Source of the DNA: RGDT01 sp964630925
GTDB lineage: Bacteria > Planctomycetota > Planctomycetia > Gemmatales > Gemmataceae
Assembly (NCBI GenBank): GCA_964630925.1
Contig: CAZVZK010000113.1
Coordinates: 1 to 31,713, forward strand
DNA: 31,713 nucleotides
Direction of reading: 5' to 3'
The notes below the pieces were generated by a model. The model saw only the letters and a program-made list of their open reading frames with translations, ran no database searches and had not been told where the DNA came from. Below are positions 1-9,186 of this stretch, one piece after another; position 1 is the stretch's first letter, and every line of letters begins with the position of its first letter. A program made the translations under genes and the position numbers.

Positions 1-2668
1 CCGCAAGCTCAAGGACGGCAGCTAACGGTGGTAAGTCACCTTGGAAGGGCTGGCTCCTGGGCTCGCCCAGGGACAGCAGTACCCTGCCCGTCCCGGCGTC
101 CCAAACCATCACCGCCCCGTCCTTGCCGCCGCTGGCGATGCGCGATCCGTCCGGGCTGTGGGCCACGCAGAGGACGCCTGCGTCGTGCCCACGGAAGGCG
201 ATCCGCTCCGGGGTGGCCCGGAGGTCCCAGACCCTCGCCGTGAAGTCCTTGCTGCCGCTCACGAGGCGCTGGCCGTCGGGGCTGAACGCCACGCCGGTGA
301 CGCCGAACTTGTGCCCGGTGAGGGCCTGAATCTGCTCGCCCGTCTGGACGTCCCACACCTTCAGGGAAGTGTCCGGGATGGCTTGCGCGTCCCAGCTCCC
401 GAACAGCTCTTGGGTCAGATCGCTCGCGCTGGCGATGCGCCTGCCGTCCGGGCTGAACGCCACGCAGGAGACCCCGGCGGCGTCATCCTCGAAGATCGTC
501 GTCAGCACCCGACCGGTCCGGGCGTCCCTCACCTTCAGCTCGCCGCTGACAAACGCCATGCGATACCTCATCGTGTCATGGCTCGTCCACGTCCCGCCAC
601 CGGTTGCGATGCGGGTGCCGTCCGGGCTGAACGCCAGGCAATCGACAGTGAAAGACGCCGATCTGCCCTTCCGCGTACGGAACTCCCTCTCGACGCACAA
701 CAGTTGCTTGCCCGTCGCCGAATCCCAGACCCTGAGCGCGCCATCCACACCGGCGCTGGCGATGCGTAGGCCGTCGGGGCTAAACGCCACGCAAAGGACG
801 CTCTCGCGCAGCAGCCTGTGCAGGATCTTCCCGGTGTGCGCATCCCAGACGAGCAAGGTGCCCCCTTCAGTGGCCAGGCTGCCGCCGACGATGCGGCTGC
901 CGTCGGGGCTCACGGCCACGCACTTGAAGAACCACCCATCCTCGCCCCCCTCCAGCGAGCGGAAAACCTCCCCGGTCACGGCGTCGTAGATGCGCACGAT
1001 GCTGTCGTCCCCCGCGATGATGTGCTTGCCGTCCGGGCTGTACACGACGCATCGCCGTATTTTCCTCCGTCCCTGCAAAGTGAGGACGCACCTCCCCGTT
1101 ACCGCGTCCCAGACCCTCACGGCTCTGTCGTTGCTGGCCGTGGCGATGCGACTGCCGTCGGGGCTGAAGGCCACGGCGGTGATCTGGTGCCTGTGTCCGA
1201 GCAGGGGCAGCGACTTGCGGAGGCAGCGGGCCTGCAGGTGCCTCGTCTCCCAGGACTGCCGGAAGGGGGCAGGCATCCTGGCCAGCAGCTGCTCCGCCTC
1301 CTCGAGGCCGTTCGACTCCCAGGCCCTGATCCCCAGGCTGATGTCGCTAGAGTGTCGGGCCGAATCGGAGAGGAGGGCCTGTCGGGTGGCCGCGTCGGCC
1401 TTGGTCTTCGCCAGGGCCGCGTTGGCCGTGGCCTGGCGCCCGTTCTCGTCCGCCTCCCGCTCCGCCTTCCGTGCCGCCAGGGCCTCCTGGTTGGCCCGGC
1501 CCTTCTCGCCCAGCGCCCAGGCGGCCAGGCCCCAGGCCACCGCCGTCCCGACCACCAGCACCCCCGCCACCGCGGACACCAGGGACGCCGTCACCGGCTC
1601 ACGCCGCGCCCACCGCCACAGCCGCTCGGCCGGGCCCGCCGACCTCGCCAGGATCGGCTCGCCGCGCAGCCAGCGCTCCAGCTCGTCGGCCAGCTCCGCC
1701 GCCGAGGCGTAGCGCTTAGCCGGCTCCTTCTCCAGGCACGTCAGCGCCACCACGCCCAGGTCACCCTCGACCTTGGCCGGCTCCTCGCCCACCACCGCCC
1801 GCAACACCTCCAGCACGTTCGCCCCGCCGAACGGGGGCCTGCCCGCCAGCATCTCGTACAGCACCGCCCCCAGCGACCACACGTCCGCCGCCACCGTCAG
1901 GCCCTTCTCCTCGCGCGCCTGCTCCGGCGGCATGTACGCCGGCGATCCCACGATCCCCGTCGCCGACCGTGCCGCGTCCTCCAGCCGCCGGCCCAGCCCG
2001 AAGTCGGCCACGTAGAGCTCGCCCGCCCCGTCGAGCAGGATGTTGGCCGGCTTTACGTCCCTGTGCAGGACGCCGCGCTGGTGGGCGTGATGGACCGCCC
2101 GCGCCGCCTTCGCCAGCAGGGCCGCCGCCCGCCGTGGGTCGCCCCTCATCTCGGGCATCGCCGCCGCCAGGCTGCGGCCCTCGACCAGCTTCATGGAGAA
2201 GTAGGGCATCCCCTCGTGCTCGCCCACCTCGTAGACCGGCACGATGTTCGGGTGGTCCAGATTCGCCGCCGCCTCGGCCTCGGAGCGGAACCGCCGCGCC
2301 TGCTCCGGGCCGGCGTGGTCGCCGGCCAGCAGCATCTTCAACGCCACGGGGCGGTTCAGGCTGATCTGCCGCGCACGGTACACCACGCCGAAGGCGCCGC
2401 GCGCGATCTCCTCCACCAGCTCGTAGTCGCCGACGTAACGCACCCGCACAGGCGAGGCCTCCGCCGGGACCGCCCCGGAGGCCAGCGTCGGCGCGTCCAG
2501 CGTCCCGTCGCCCCGCACGGCGCCGCGCAGCCACGCCTCATTCTCCGCGAACCGCCGCAGCCGTTCCGCATACTCCGGATGCGCCGCCAGCAACGCCTCG
2601 CGCCCCGAGGCATCGGCCTGCATCCACGCCGCCAGGATCTCGTCGAAACGCGGATCGCTGCCGCTCAT
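1..2668 (-). CDS. Ser/Thr protein kinase with C-terminal WD40 repeats (3' end outside window)
   Basis: Transmembrane Hanks-type Ser/Thr kinase fused to a beta-propeller. The frame is open from the ATG at 2668 to the left edge (about 889 codons), so the C-terminus is missing. Visible in order: a short N-terminal region; a kinase domain (about residues 80-345) with a glycine loop (ARGAFGVV), ATP-binding Lys111 in VALKM, catalytic HRDVKPAN with Asp204, and DFG with Asp222; one membrane segment near 355-385; a charged, probably coiled-coil stretch; then about eight WD40 repeats, each marked by a SPDG-type turn, from about residue 490. The kinase lies before the membrane segment, so it should be cytoplasmic with the propeller on the far side. 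The start codon shares its A with the stop of the ECF sigma factor gene (TGATG), indicating translational coupling. In this planctomycete arrangement the kinase may control the sigma factor, but that is inferred from context. Confidence 0.93.
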   Translation of the reverse strand, partial: MSGSDPRFDEILAAWMQADASGREALLAAHPEYAERLRRFAENEAWLRGAVRGDGTLDAPTLASGAVPAEASPVRVRYVGDYELVEEIARGAFGVVYRARQISLNRPVALKMLLAGDHAGPEQARRFRSEAEAAANLDHPNIVPVYEVGEHEGMPYFSMKLVEGRSLAAAMPEMRGDPRRAAALLAKAARAVHHAHQRGVLHRDVKPANILLDGAGELYVADFGLGRRLEDAARSATGIVGSPAYMPPEQAREEKGLTVAADVWSLGAVLYEMLAGRPPFGGANVLEVLRAVVGEEPAKVEGDLGVVALTCLEKEPAKRYASAAELADELERWLRGEPILARSAGPAERLWRWARREPVTASLVSAVAGVLVVGTAVAWGLAAWALGEKGRANQEALAARKAEREADENGRQATANAALAKTKADAATRQALLSDSARHSSDISLGIRAWESNGLEEAEQLLARMPAPFRQSWETRHLQARCLRKSLPLLGHRHQITAVAFSPDGSRIATASNDRAVRVWDAVTGRCVLTLQGRRKIRRCVVYSPDGKHIIAGDDSIVRIYDAVTGEVFRSLEGGEDGWFFKCVAVSPDGSRIVGGSLATEGGTLLVWDAHTGKILHRLLRESVLCVAFSPDGLRIASAGVDGALRVWDSATGKQLLCVEREFRTRKGRSASFTVDCLAFSPDGTRIATGGGTWTSHDTMRYRMAFVSGELKVRDARTGRVLTTIFEDDAAGVSCVAFSPDGRRIASASDLTQELFGSWDAQAIPDTSLKVWDVQTGEQIQALTGHKFGVTGVAFSPDGQRLVSGSKDFTARVWDLRATPERIAFRGHDAGVLCVAHSPDGSRIASGGKDGAVMVWDAGTGRVLLSLGEPRSQPFQGDLPPLAAVLELA

Positions 2669-3177
2669 CACGCACCCCCCATCGCCCGCCGCAACGCCTC
2701 CAGCCCCCGGAACAGCAGGCCCGCGGCGGCCGGCGTCGTCTTGCCCATCCGCGCCGCCGCGTCCGCCACCGGCAGCCCCTCCAGGTAGTGCAGCGTGACC
2801 GCCTGCCGCTGCGCCTCCGGGATCGCCTCCAGCGCCTCCGCCAGACGCTCCAACTGCTCCGCCTTCGCCACCAGGCTCTCCGGCGACGGGGCCCCGTCCG
2901 CCACGTCCCCTTCCAACCCCACATCCTGCCCGCCGCCACGCTTGGCCGTCCGCGCCTTGCGCACCTCGTCGCCCAGATTCCGCGCCAGCAGCCGGCGCAG
3001 CAGCGGACGCTCCTCACCCTCGTCCGTCTCCAACCGGCACGCCTCGGCGAGCGTCACCTGCACGACGCCGGACACGTCCACCTTGCCGCGCAAGGCGGGG
3101 GCGAGGCCGGCCCACGCCAGCAGGCCCAGCCATGACCGATGCGCCTCCAGCCGCCGGGCCACGTCCGAAGCGTCCAT
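2668..3177 (-). CDS. ECF-type RNA polymerase sigma factor
   Basis: Small sigma-70-family factor of the extracytoplasmic-function type, about 169 residues from the chosen start. Region 2 is seen in the GKVDVSGVVQVTLAEA stretch, which in relatives reads like 'DASDLVQETFLEA'. Region 4 is the C-terminal helix-turn-helix around IPEAQRQAVTLHYLEGLPVADAAARM. An in-frame ATG at 3192 would add five residues, but it has no ribosome-binding site, whereas the ATG at 3177 is preceded by GGGAGG four bases upstream, so 3177 is preferred. The stop overlaps the start of the downstream WD40 kinase by one base. No anti-sigma factor gene is adjacent, so the kinase is the natural candidate regulator; this is inferred from the known ECF/Ser-Thr-kinase pairing in Planctomycetes. 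The target promoters are unknown. Confidence 0.9.
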   Translation of the reverse strand: MDASDVARRLEAHRSWLGLLAWAGLAPALRGKVDVSGVVQVTLAEACRLETDEGEERPLLRRLLARNLGDEVRKARTAKRGGGQDVGLEGDVADGAPSPESLVAKAEQLERLAEALEAIPEAQRQAVTLHYLEGLPVADAAARMGKTTPAAAGLLFRGLEALRRAMGGA

Positions 3178-3309
3178 CGGGCCTCCCGACATCTCAAGCG
3201 TGAAACGCGGCCCGGCGGAGCGCGGATTTCTCCTGGCCGGGGTCGCTCACGGATGAGATAGGCGGCCCGCGTCCCCCCATCAGCTCTCCGGAGCCCCTTC
3301 CTCTGATCG

Positions 3310-4593
3310 TCAAGATCGTGGCGGTGGCTCCGGCGCCTCCGAGCTGCCGACGCCCTGGAAGTCGCCGACCCTGGCGCGGGCGAGGTCGGCCTCGTCGGGG
3401 AAGGCGCGTTCGATGGCGTTCTGGAGCAGCGAGCGTTCCAGCTGCAGGGCCGGCCTGCGGGCCTCCGGCAGGACGCGCAGCAGGTGATCGAGCATGGCCC
3501 GGAGACGCCTCGCCACCTGCATGCTGCCCGCCCCGAACTGGCGGATCTCCGAGACGGCGAGCGTGACGAAGTCGGGCCAGTCCGGCGTCCCGTAGTGCAG
3601 CCGCACCTCGCCGTCACGGCCGCGTGTCCGGCTGGCGTCGAGCCGGCGCTTGCCGACGTGCATCAACAGGTCGTGGATCTGGTCCAGCGCCAGCACGGCG
3701 GTCGTCGGGTCGTTGATGGCCGGGGACAGCGCCTTGCTGGCCACGTCCACCATGATGCGGAAGGCGAAGCGCGGGTCCTGCTCCAGCGTGCGTTCGGCGC
3801 CGACGGCGACGCAGGCCCGCAGGGCGTCGGCATCGACGGCGCCGCCGCGGACGCGGAACAGCGGGTCGCCCCGGGCGAGGTAATCGCCGACCTGCGGCAC
3901 CAGCTCGACCACCGCGTCCGCACGCCCGGCGAGGGCCACGATGTCGCCGGGGGCGAAGGCCAGCACGACGCCGGAACGCCCCGTGTGTTCGATGACGGGG
4001 GCCTCGCCATCCTGCGGTGATGCCCGGCCAGGCGGCCCCTCGGCGGGGTCGAACGGCTCGGGGTAGACGGCCTCGACCACGGCGCGGCCCTCCTCGGCCA
4101 CCCCCTGGAGGACGGAGATCGGACGCAGAGAGGCGCCCAGGTCCTGGGCGAACCAGAAGAAGAGGGCAAGGCACGCCAGGTTGCAGGAGATGGCGAACGC
4201 GACGGGCAGCTGCGGGGCCGGCTCCTCGACCCGGCCCGAGACGGCGATCGTGTACGTGTAGCAGAAGGTGAAGACGCCCAGGACCCACTTGAGGCTCGGG
4301 GACGCCAGCACGCGGGCGATGATCCGCGGCGTGAGCTGGGCGCTGGCGAGCTGCACGACGATCAGCAGCGACGACACGACGAACACGACGAACGTCAGCA
4401 TCGACGACGTGAACGCCCCGAGGACGGCCCGCGCGCCGTCCGGGGAGAAGTTGAGCCACACCCAGCCCGTCGCGGCGTCGAGGCGGCGGACGAGCGGGGC
4501 GACGACGAGCGCGACCCCGATGGCCAGCACCGGCGGGAGCCAGAGCGACCAGCGGACCGCCCATCTCAGGTGGTAGCGTTGCAGCCACGTCAT
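3310..4593 (-). CDS. DUF2254 family predicted membrane protein
   Basis: Integral membrane protein of 427 residues matching the DUF2254 family by overall pattern: four hydrophobic segments in the N-terminal 150 residues (about 18-36, 60-85, 103-120 and 130-152), with the family-like stretch SAQLTPRIIARVL after the second, then a long soluble C-terminal region containing ISPAINDPTTA-type sequence (here LSPAINDPTTAV) and HYGTPDWPDFV. Function is not known for the family, and nothing in the sequence assigns one. The ATG at 4593 has only a weak ribosome-binding site, but the hydrophobic N-terminus begins soon after it. It lies 28 bases downstream of the sulfatase stop on the same strand, so the two are probably co-transcribed. 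A 132-base gap separates it from the ECF gene. Confidence 0.9.
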   Translation of the reverse strand: MTWLQRYHLRWAVRWSLWLPPVLAIGVALVVAPLVRRLDAATGWVWLNFSPDGARAVLGAFTSSMLTFVVFVVSSLLIVVQLASAQLTPRIIARVLASPSLKWVLGVFTFCYTYTIAVSGRVEEPAPQLPVAFAISCNLACLALFFWFAQDLGASLRPISVLQGVAEEGRAVVEAVYPEPFDPAEGPPGRASPQDGEAPVIEHTGRSGVVLAFAPGDIVALAGRADAVVELVPQVGDYLARGDPLFRVRGGAVDADALRACVAVGAERTLEQDPRFAFRIMVDVASKALSPAINDPTTAVLALDQIHDLLMHVGKRRLDASRTRGRDGEVRLHYGTPDWPDFVTLAVSEIRQFGAGSMQVARRLRAMLDHLLRVLPEARRPALQLERSLLQNAIERAFPDEADLARARVGDFQGVGSSEAPEPPPRS

Positions 4594-4621
4594 GCCCGGG
4601 ACGCCCCGATCTTTGGCCCGA

Positions 4622-7015
4622 TCACTTCAGCGAGATGACGACCTTGTGGATCTTGCCGGTGAACCTGTTGTCGCGCTCCTTGTAGTCGCCCGTCACCGGC
4701 GTCTCGCCGTCCTGGCCGACGTCCGCGCCCTCGTCGGCGGAGAAGATGAACCCCTGGGTGCGTTCGATCTTCCCCTCGGCGGCCCCCTTGCCGTTGACGA
4801 GGATCCGGCCGGTGCCGCCCTTGCCCGGGCCGCCCCCGTCGTAGGTGAACTCGTAGCGGATGGTCGCCTTGCCGGCGGGCAGGGCCTCGCCCGCGGCGAC
4901 CTTGTACGTCTTCAGGCCGAGGTAGTTGTAGGCGTACATCGGCTTGCCGTCCTTCAGGTACAGGCTCCAGCCCCCGAAGCGGCCCGCCTGGGCCAGGATC
5001 ACGCCGTTCGCGCCGCCCTCGGGGATCGTCACCTCCGCCGTGATGGTGTGCGAGCGGTTCTTGGTGTTGATGAAGACGTTCTCGGTCATGCCGATCATGC
5101 CCTCGTACACGGTCAGCGAGGTGCGGCCGGCCATCAGGTCGGGCCTGCCGACGAGGGCGGCGTTGAGCCGTTCGAGTGTGCGGTCGTCGAGCGGCAAGAC
5201 GTGATTCTTCACGGCCTCCTTGAGGAACAGGGCCTGCAGCTCCTTGAGCTTGCCGGGGTTCTTGGCGGCCACGTCATTCGCCGAGCTGAAGTCCTCATCG
5301 ACGTGGTACAGCTCCCACACGTCCTCGAGCAACGGGTGGCGGACCTTGCCCTCCCACGGCGCGCGGTGGACCGTGTGGGCCAGCCAGCCGTCGTGGTAGA
5401 TGCCCCGGTTGCCGAAGATCTCGAAGTACTGCGTCTTGTGCCGGTCCTTCGCGTCGGCGTCGTTGAACGAGTAGAGCATGCTCACGCCCTGGATGGGCGT
5501 CTGCGCCGTCCCGTTCACCACCTTCGGCTCGGGCAGGCCGGACGCCTCGAGGATGGTCGGCGCGATGTCGATGACGTGGTGCCACTGCGGGCGGATCTGG
5601 CCCTTGCCCTTGATCCCCTTGGGCCAGTGGACGACCAGCGGGTTGCGGCAGCCGCCGTAGCTGCCGGCCACCTGCTTCGTCCAGGTGAACGGCGTGTCGC
5701 CGGCCACGGCCCAGCCGGCGGCGTAGTGGCCGTAGGAATTCGGGCCGCCCAGGTCGTCGTAGTGCTTGAGGATCTCGGCGACGGTCTCGGGCACGCCGTT
5801 GAAGTAGGTGGACTCGTTGAACAGGCCGTTCATGGTGCCCTCGGCGCTCGCCCCGTTGTCGCCGACGATGTAGAAGACGAGCGTGTCGTCGAGCTGGCCG
5901 AGGTCCTCGACGGCCTGGACGAGCCGGCCGATCTCGTGGTCGGCGTACTCGCCGTAGCCGGCGAAGACCTCCATCTGGCGGGCGAAGAGCTTCTTCTCGT
6001 CGGCGCTCAGCCTGTCCCAGTCCTTGATGTCCTTCGGCTTGGGGGCGAGTTTGGTCCCCTTCGGCACGACGCCGAGCTTGATCTGCTCGGCGAGGGTGAT
6101 CTCGCGCTGCCTGTCCCAGCCGTGGTCGAACTTGCCCTTGTACTTGTCGATCCACTTCCTGGGGGCGTGGTGCGGCGCGTGCGTCGCCCCCGGCGCGAAG
6201 TAGGTGAAGAACGGCCTGTCCGGCGTCAGCGCCTTCTGGGCCTTCGTCCACTTGATGGCCTGGTCCGTCATGTCGGTCATGAAGTGGTAGTTCGGATCCT
6301 TCGGCACCTCGACGCGGCTCATGTCCTCGTAGATGGCCGGGGCCCACTGGTTCGTCTCGCCGCCGATGAAGCCGTAGAACTTGTCGAAGCCGGAGCGGGT
6401 CGGCCAGCGGCTTGTCGGGCCGGACGGGCTGACCTCCCAGGCGGCGGTCTCGTGCGACTTGCCGAACGCGGCGGTGCTGTAGCCGTTGAGCCGCAGCATC
6501 TCCGCCAGGGGCGCCACGCTGTCGGGCCGCTGCCCCGTCTGGCCGGGGAAGCCCGTGGCCGTCTCCGTGATCGAGCCCATGTTGCAGACGTGGTGGTTGC
6601 GGCCCGAGAGCAGGGCGGCGCGGGTCGGCGAGCAGAGCGCCGTCGTGTGGAACTTGTTGTACCGCAGGCCGCCCCTGGCCAGCTTCTCGCACGTCGGCAT
6701 GTGGACCGGCCCGCCGAAGGCGCTGGACTGCCCGAAGCCCATGTCGTCGATCAGGATGATGAGGACGTTCGGCGCCCCCTTCGGCGCCTTCACCTCGAAG
6801 CGCGGCGGGGCCTTGGCCTTGCGGGCGTCGATCTCGGTGATCGCCTCGACGGGCGGCTCCTTGATGGGCAGGACGGTGCGGTCCATCACGTAGGGGCCGG
6901 CCTTCTCGGCGGGATCGGCGGCGCGGGCCGGGGACAGCCGCCCCGTCGCCGCCAGCCAGCCAGCCAGCGCGCCGCAGGCCAGGACGGCGGCGGCCAGGAT
7001 CATTCGCGTGCGCAT
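4622..7015 (-). CDS. Arylsulfatase (type I, formylglycine-dependent), exported
   Basis: Sulfatase of about 797 residues that should hydrolyse sulfate esters in the periplasm or outside the cell. The sequence shows a signal peptide, the metal-binding start of the fold (PNVLIILIDDMGFGQ, Asp90/Asp91), and the formylglycine motif C-S-P-T-R with Cys128 followed by AALLSGRNHH, so maturation of that Cys by a formylglycine-generating enzyme or anSME is expected. Further family signatures include the GATHAPHHAP region and DNGASAEG. The last roughly 200 residues form an added beta-rich domain typical of the long planctomycete arylsulfatases. The frame opens at 7048, but the ATG at 7015 is preceded by GGAGGG seven bases upstream and begins the hydrophobic signal sequence, so it is preferred. 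The natural substrate cannot be told; sulfated algal polysaccharides are common for planctomycete sulfatases. Confidence 0.95.
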   Translation of the reverse strand: MRTRMILAAAVLACGALAGWLAATGRLSPARAADPAEKAGPYVMDRTVLPIKEPPVEAITEIDARKAKAPPRFEVKAPKGAPNVLIILIDDMGFGQSSAFGGPVHMPTCEKLARGGLRYNKFHTTALCSPTRAALLSGRNHHVCNMGSITETATGFPGQTGQRPDSVAPLAEMLRLNGYSTAAFGKSHETAAWEVSPSGPTSRWPTRSGFDKFYGFIGGETNQWAPAIYEDMSRVEVPKDPNYHFMTDMTDQAIKWTKAQKALTPDRPFFTYFAPGATHAPHHAPRKWIDKYKGKFDHGWDRQREITLAEQIKLGVVPKGTKLAPKPKDIKDWDRLSADEKKLFARQMEVFAGYGEYADHEIGRLVQAVEDLGQLDDTLVFYIVGDNGASAEGTMNGLFNESTYFNGVPETVAEILKHYDDLGGPNSYGHYAAGWAVAGDTPFTWTKQVAGSYGGCRNPLVVHWPKGIKGKGQIRPQWHHVIDIAPTILEASGLPEPKVVNGTAQTPIQGVSMLYSFNDADAKDRHKTQYFEIFGNRGIYHDGWLAHTVHRAPWEGKVRHPLLEDVWELYHVDEDFSSANDVAAKNPGKLKELQALFLKEAVKNHVLPLDDRTLERLNAALVGRPDLMAGRTSLTVYEGMIGMTENVFINTKNRSHTITAEVTIPEGGANGVILAQAGRFGGWSLYLKDGKPMYAYNYLGLKTYKVAAGEALPAGKATIRYEFTYDGGGPGKGGTGRILVNGKGAAEGKIERTQGFIFSADEGADVGQDGETPVTGDYKERDNRFTGKIHKVVISLK

Positions 7016-7154
7016 GAGAACCCTCCGTGGGGGAGGCCACTTCACCACTTTTCGCCCCCCCTCACACGTTATGGCGGCCCCACCTTGCCGTCACCCGCAC
7101 GCACGGTAAAGTCCGCCCCGCCTGTCGGCCGATCTTCATTCGGGGGATCCTCTC
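7016..7154. promoter_or_regulatory. Divergent intergenic region between sulfatase and lipoprotein genes
   Basis: The 139 bases between the minus-strand sulfatase start and the plus-strand lipoprotein start must hold both leftward and rightward start signals if each gene is expressed on its own. Only the GGAGGG ribosome-binding site of the sulfatase is clear. No convincing -35/-10 pair or operator was recognised. Confidence 0.35.
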
Positions 7155-8324
7155 ATGCGGGCCGGCGCGTTCCTGTTGCTGGCGGCGGTGCTGGCGCAAG
7201 GCTGCGCGCTCGGGCCGGGCGCGCTGGAGAGGACGCACGGACGCTACCTCGACGCCGTCTCGCTCGTCGAGGAGGAGCAGCTCCTCCGCAACGTCGTGCG
7301 CGTGCGCTACGACGAGGCGCCCCTCGTGTTGAACATCACCTCCGTCACCACGCAGTATGATTTCTCCGCCGGGGCCGAGGCCCGCCCGTTCTTCTCCACC
7401 GAGGCCACGGGCAACCTGTTCAAGTCCTTCACCTCCGTGCTCCCGTTCGCGCAGGCGTCCGCCTCCGCCCGGCCCACGTTCTCCTTCGACCCCGCCGACG
7501 ATGGCGCCACCATGCGGCAATTCCTCACGCCCATCAGCGACGACGCCCTCACCGCCCTGGTCCGCACCGTGCCACGCCTCGACACCGTCCTCCGCCTGTG
7601 GATCGAGCGGATCAACGGCCTGGCCGAAATCCGCCGCCCCGCCGAGCTGTTGCAGGCCATCAAGGACCGGGGCCTCGTGAGCATCCAGGCGGACGAGAGC
7701 GAGGCGGTGGTGGGCGGCCCCATCCCCGCCGCGGCGATGACCGCGTCGGCCGCCGTCGAGGCGGCCCGCGACGGCCTCCGCTACCGGCCCTCGCCCGACG
7801 GCAAGTCGTGGCTGCTGGTCCGCCGGACGAACGGCCTGGCGGTGCAGGTCACGCCGGGGGCGGAGGCGTCGCCCGAGCTGGCCGAGCTGCGGTCCCTGCT
7901 CGGCCTGCGGCCCGAGCTGACCCGCTACAGGCTGCGCGTCATCGGGGCGGCCCTGCCCGAGCCGGCGGCCCAAGCGGCCGGCGACACGATCCACCTGACG
8001 GCGCGCTCGACCGCGCGGGTGTACAAGTTCCTCGCCAACGCCGTCGAGGTGCCGGCGGCCCACCTCGCCGAGGGGGTCGCCCGGTCGCCGTACGACGAGC
8101 TGGGCCGGGCGGAGGGGGTCTTCGTCGTCCACTCCTGCGTCGGCCACAAGCGTCCGCCCCACGCCTTCCTGGCGGTATGCTACCGCGGCCACTGGTATTA
8201 CATCGACGACCGGGACGCGGACAGCAAGGCGTCGCTCGCCCTCGTGCTGCAGCTCGGCCGGCTCGACTTCAAGCGGCAGAAGATCGGCGGGGCCCCGGCG
8301 TTGACGCTCCCCGTCGGCAGATGA
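7155..8324 (+). CDS. Putative lipoprotein of unknown function
   Basis: 389-residue protein that I do not recognise as a named family. A short hydrophobic leader ends in a lipobox-like A-Q-G-C with Cys17, suggesting lipid attachment after signal peptidase II cleavage. After that it is soluble and moderately acidic, with a helix-rich middle part (LTALVRTVPRLDTVLRLWIERINGLAEI) and a conserved-looking C-terminal part containing AVCYRGHWYYIDDRD. Planctomycete genomes carry uncharacterised lipoproteins of this general look. The ATG at 7155 begins the leader. The next gene, encoding a predicted outer-membrane barrel, starts 13 bases after the stop, so the two probably form a small envelope operon. 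No enzyme motif was seen. Confidence 0.8.
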   Translation: MRAGAFLLLAAVLAQGCALGPGALERTHGRYLDAVSLVEEEQLLRNVVRVRYDEAPLVLNITSVTTQYDFSAGAEARPFFSTEATGNLFKSFTSVLPFAQASASARPTFSFDPADDGATMRQFLTPISDDALTALVRTVPRLDTVLRLWIERINGLAEIRRPAELLQAIKDRGLVSIQADESEAVVGGPIPAAAMTASAAVEAARDGLRYRPSPDGKSWLLVRRTNGLAVQVTPGAEASPELAELRSLLGLRPELTRYRLRVIGAALPEPAAQAAGDTIHLTARSTARVYKFLANAVEVPAAHLAEGVARSPYDELGRAEGVFVVHSCVGHKRPPHAFLAVCYRGHWYYIDDRDADSKASLALVLQLGRLDFKRQKIGGAPALTLPVGR

Positions 8325-8337
8325 ACCGGAGGATGCG

Positions 8338-9180
8338 ATGAGCAGGACCTGCACGCTCGCCCTCGCCGCCGCCCTGATGGCGTCCCTGCCGATCGCGGCC
8401 CAGGCCCCCGCCGAGGCCGGGCGCCGCCCGGAGGCACCGGAGGCCGAGCGCGAGATCGAGACGGACCGCGACTCATTCACGCCCGCCGTCAGCACCGCCG
8501 GACGGGGCCGCTTCATCCTCGAATCGGCGTACTCGTTCCTGGACAACCGCGACGTCAAGGAGACCCACAGCCTCCCGGAATTCCTGGTCCGCTTCGGCCT
8601 GACGGAGCGTCTGGAGCTGCGCCTCGGCGGCAACTACGAGGTCGGCGGGGCCGGCAACGACACCTCCGGCAGCGGCGCGGGCGGCGAGGACGAGTTCTCC
8701 GCCGGCGGCAGGCTGGAGCGTGCCACCAGCGTCAGCTACGGCGTCAAGTTCCGCGTCAGCGAGCAGGACGAGTGGATCCCCGGCAGCTCGTTCCTGCTGG
8801 TCGGCTACACGCCCACGAGCGGGCCGGAGACCGACAGCCAGGTCAGCGCCGGCTACGTCTTCGGCTGGGACGTGGGCGAGCGCTGGAAGCTCGACGCCGC
8901 GTTCCGCTACCGCACCGACGCGGAGCGGCAGGACCACTTCAACACCTGGGCGCCGTCGGTGGTGGTGAAGGCCCGCGTCGGCGAGCGCTTCAACGTCCAC
9001 GCCGAGTACTTCGGCCTCTTCTCGCAGGGCAAGGAGAGGGACTTCGTCAAGCACTACGTCAGCCCCGGCCTCCACTACCTCCTTAACGAGAATCTGGAGG
9101 TCGGCGTGCGCGTCGGCTGGGGGCTGAACGACCAGGCGGCGCGCTTCTTCGTCAACGTCGGCGGCGGCCTGCGCTTCTGA
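8338..9180 (+). CDS. Outer-membrane beta-barrel-like protein (transporter / MetA-pathway-like)
   Basis: 280-residue protein with a cleavable signal peptide (hydrophobic residues 5-22) and a body made of alternating amphipathic strands rich in Tyr, Phe and Gly, ending in Phe as outer-membrane barrels often do. The pattern TDRDSFTPAVSTAGRGRF near the mature N-terminus and the closing FVNVGGGLRF resemble the family annotated as 'transporter' or 'putative MetA-pathway of phenol degradation' (PF13557). This assignment is from recall and was not checked by search. The ATG at 8338 follows a CGGAGG ribosome-binding site at good distance. It sits 13 bases after the lipoprotein gene. The 3' end faces the patatin-like gene with only six bases between the stops. 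Confidence 0.8.
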   Translation: MSRTCTLALAAALMASLPIAAQAPAEAGRRPEAPEAEREIETDRDSFTPAVSTAGRGRFILESAYSFLDNRDVKETHSLPEFLVRFGLTERLELRLGGNYEVGGAGNDTSGSGAGGEDEFSAGGRLERATSVSYGVKFRVSEQDEWIPGSSFLLVGYTPTSGPETDSQVSAGYVFGWDVGERWKLDAAFRYRTDAERQDHFNTWAPSVVVKARVGERFNVHAEYFGLFSQGKERDFVKHYVSPGLHYLLNENLEVGVRVGWGLNDQAARFFVNVGGGLRF

Positions 9181-9186
9181 ACGCCG

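Noticed and set aside
2..25. Possible tail of a plus-strand gene (RKLKDGS then TAA)
   Set aside because: Only seven codons are in the window and they overlap the open kinase frame; cannot be supported.
818..2788. 656-codon plus-strand ORF
   Set aside because: Antisense shadow of the WD40 kinase.
4592..7360. 922-codon plus-strand ORF
   Set aside because: Antisense shadow of the sulfatase gene; Val/Leu/Arg/Gly-rich with no domain, caused by high third-position GC.
9181..9186. Terminator between convergent genes
   Set aside because: Only six bases separate the stops and no hairpin is visible.
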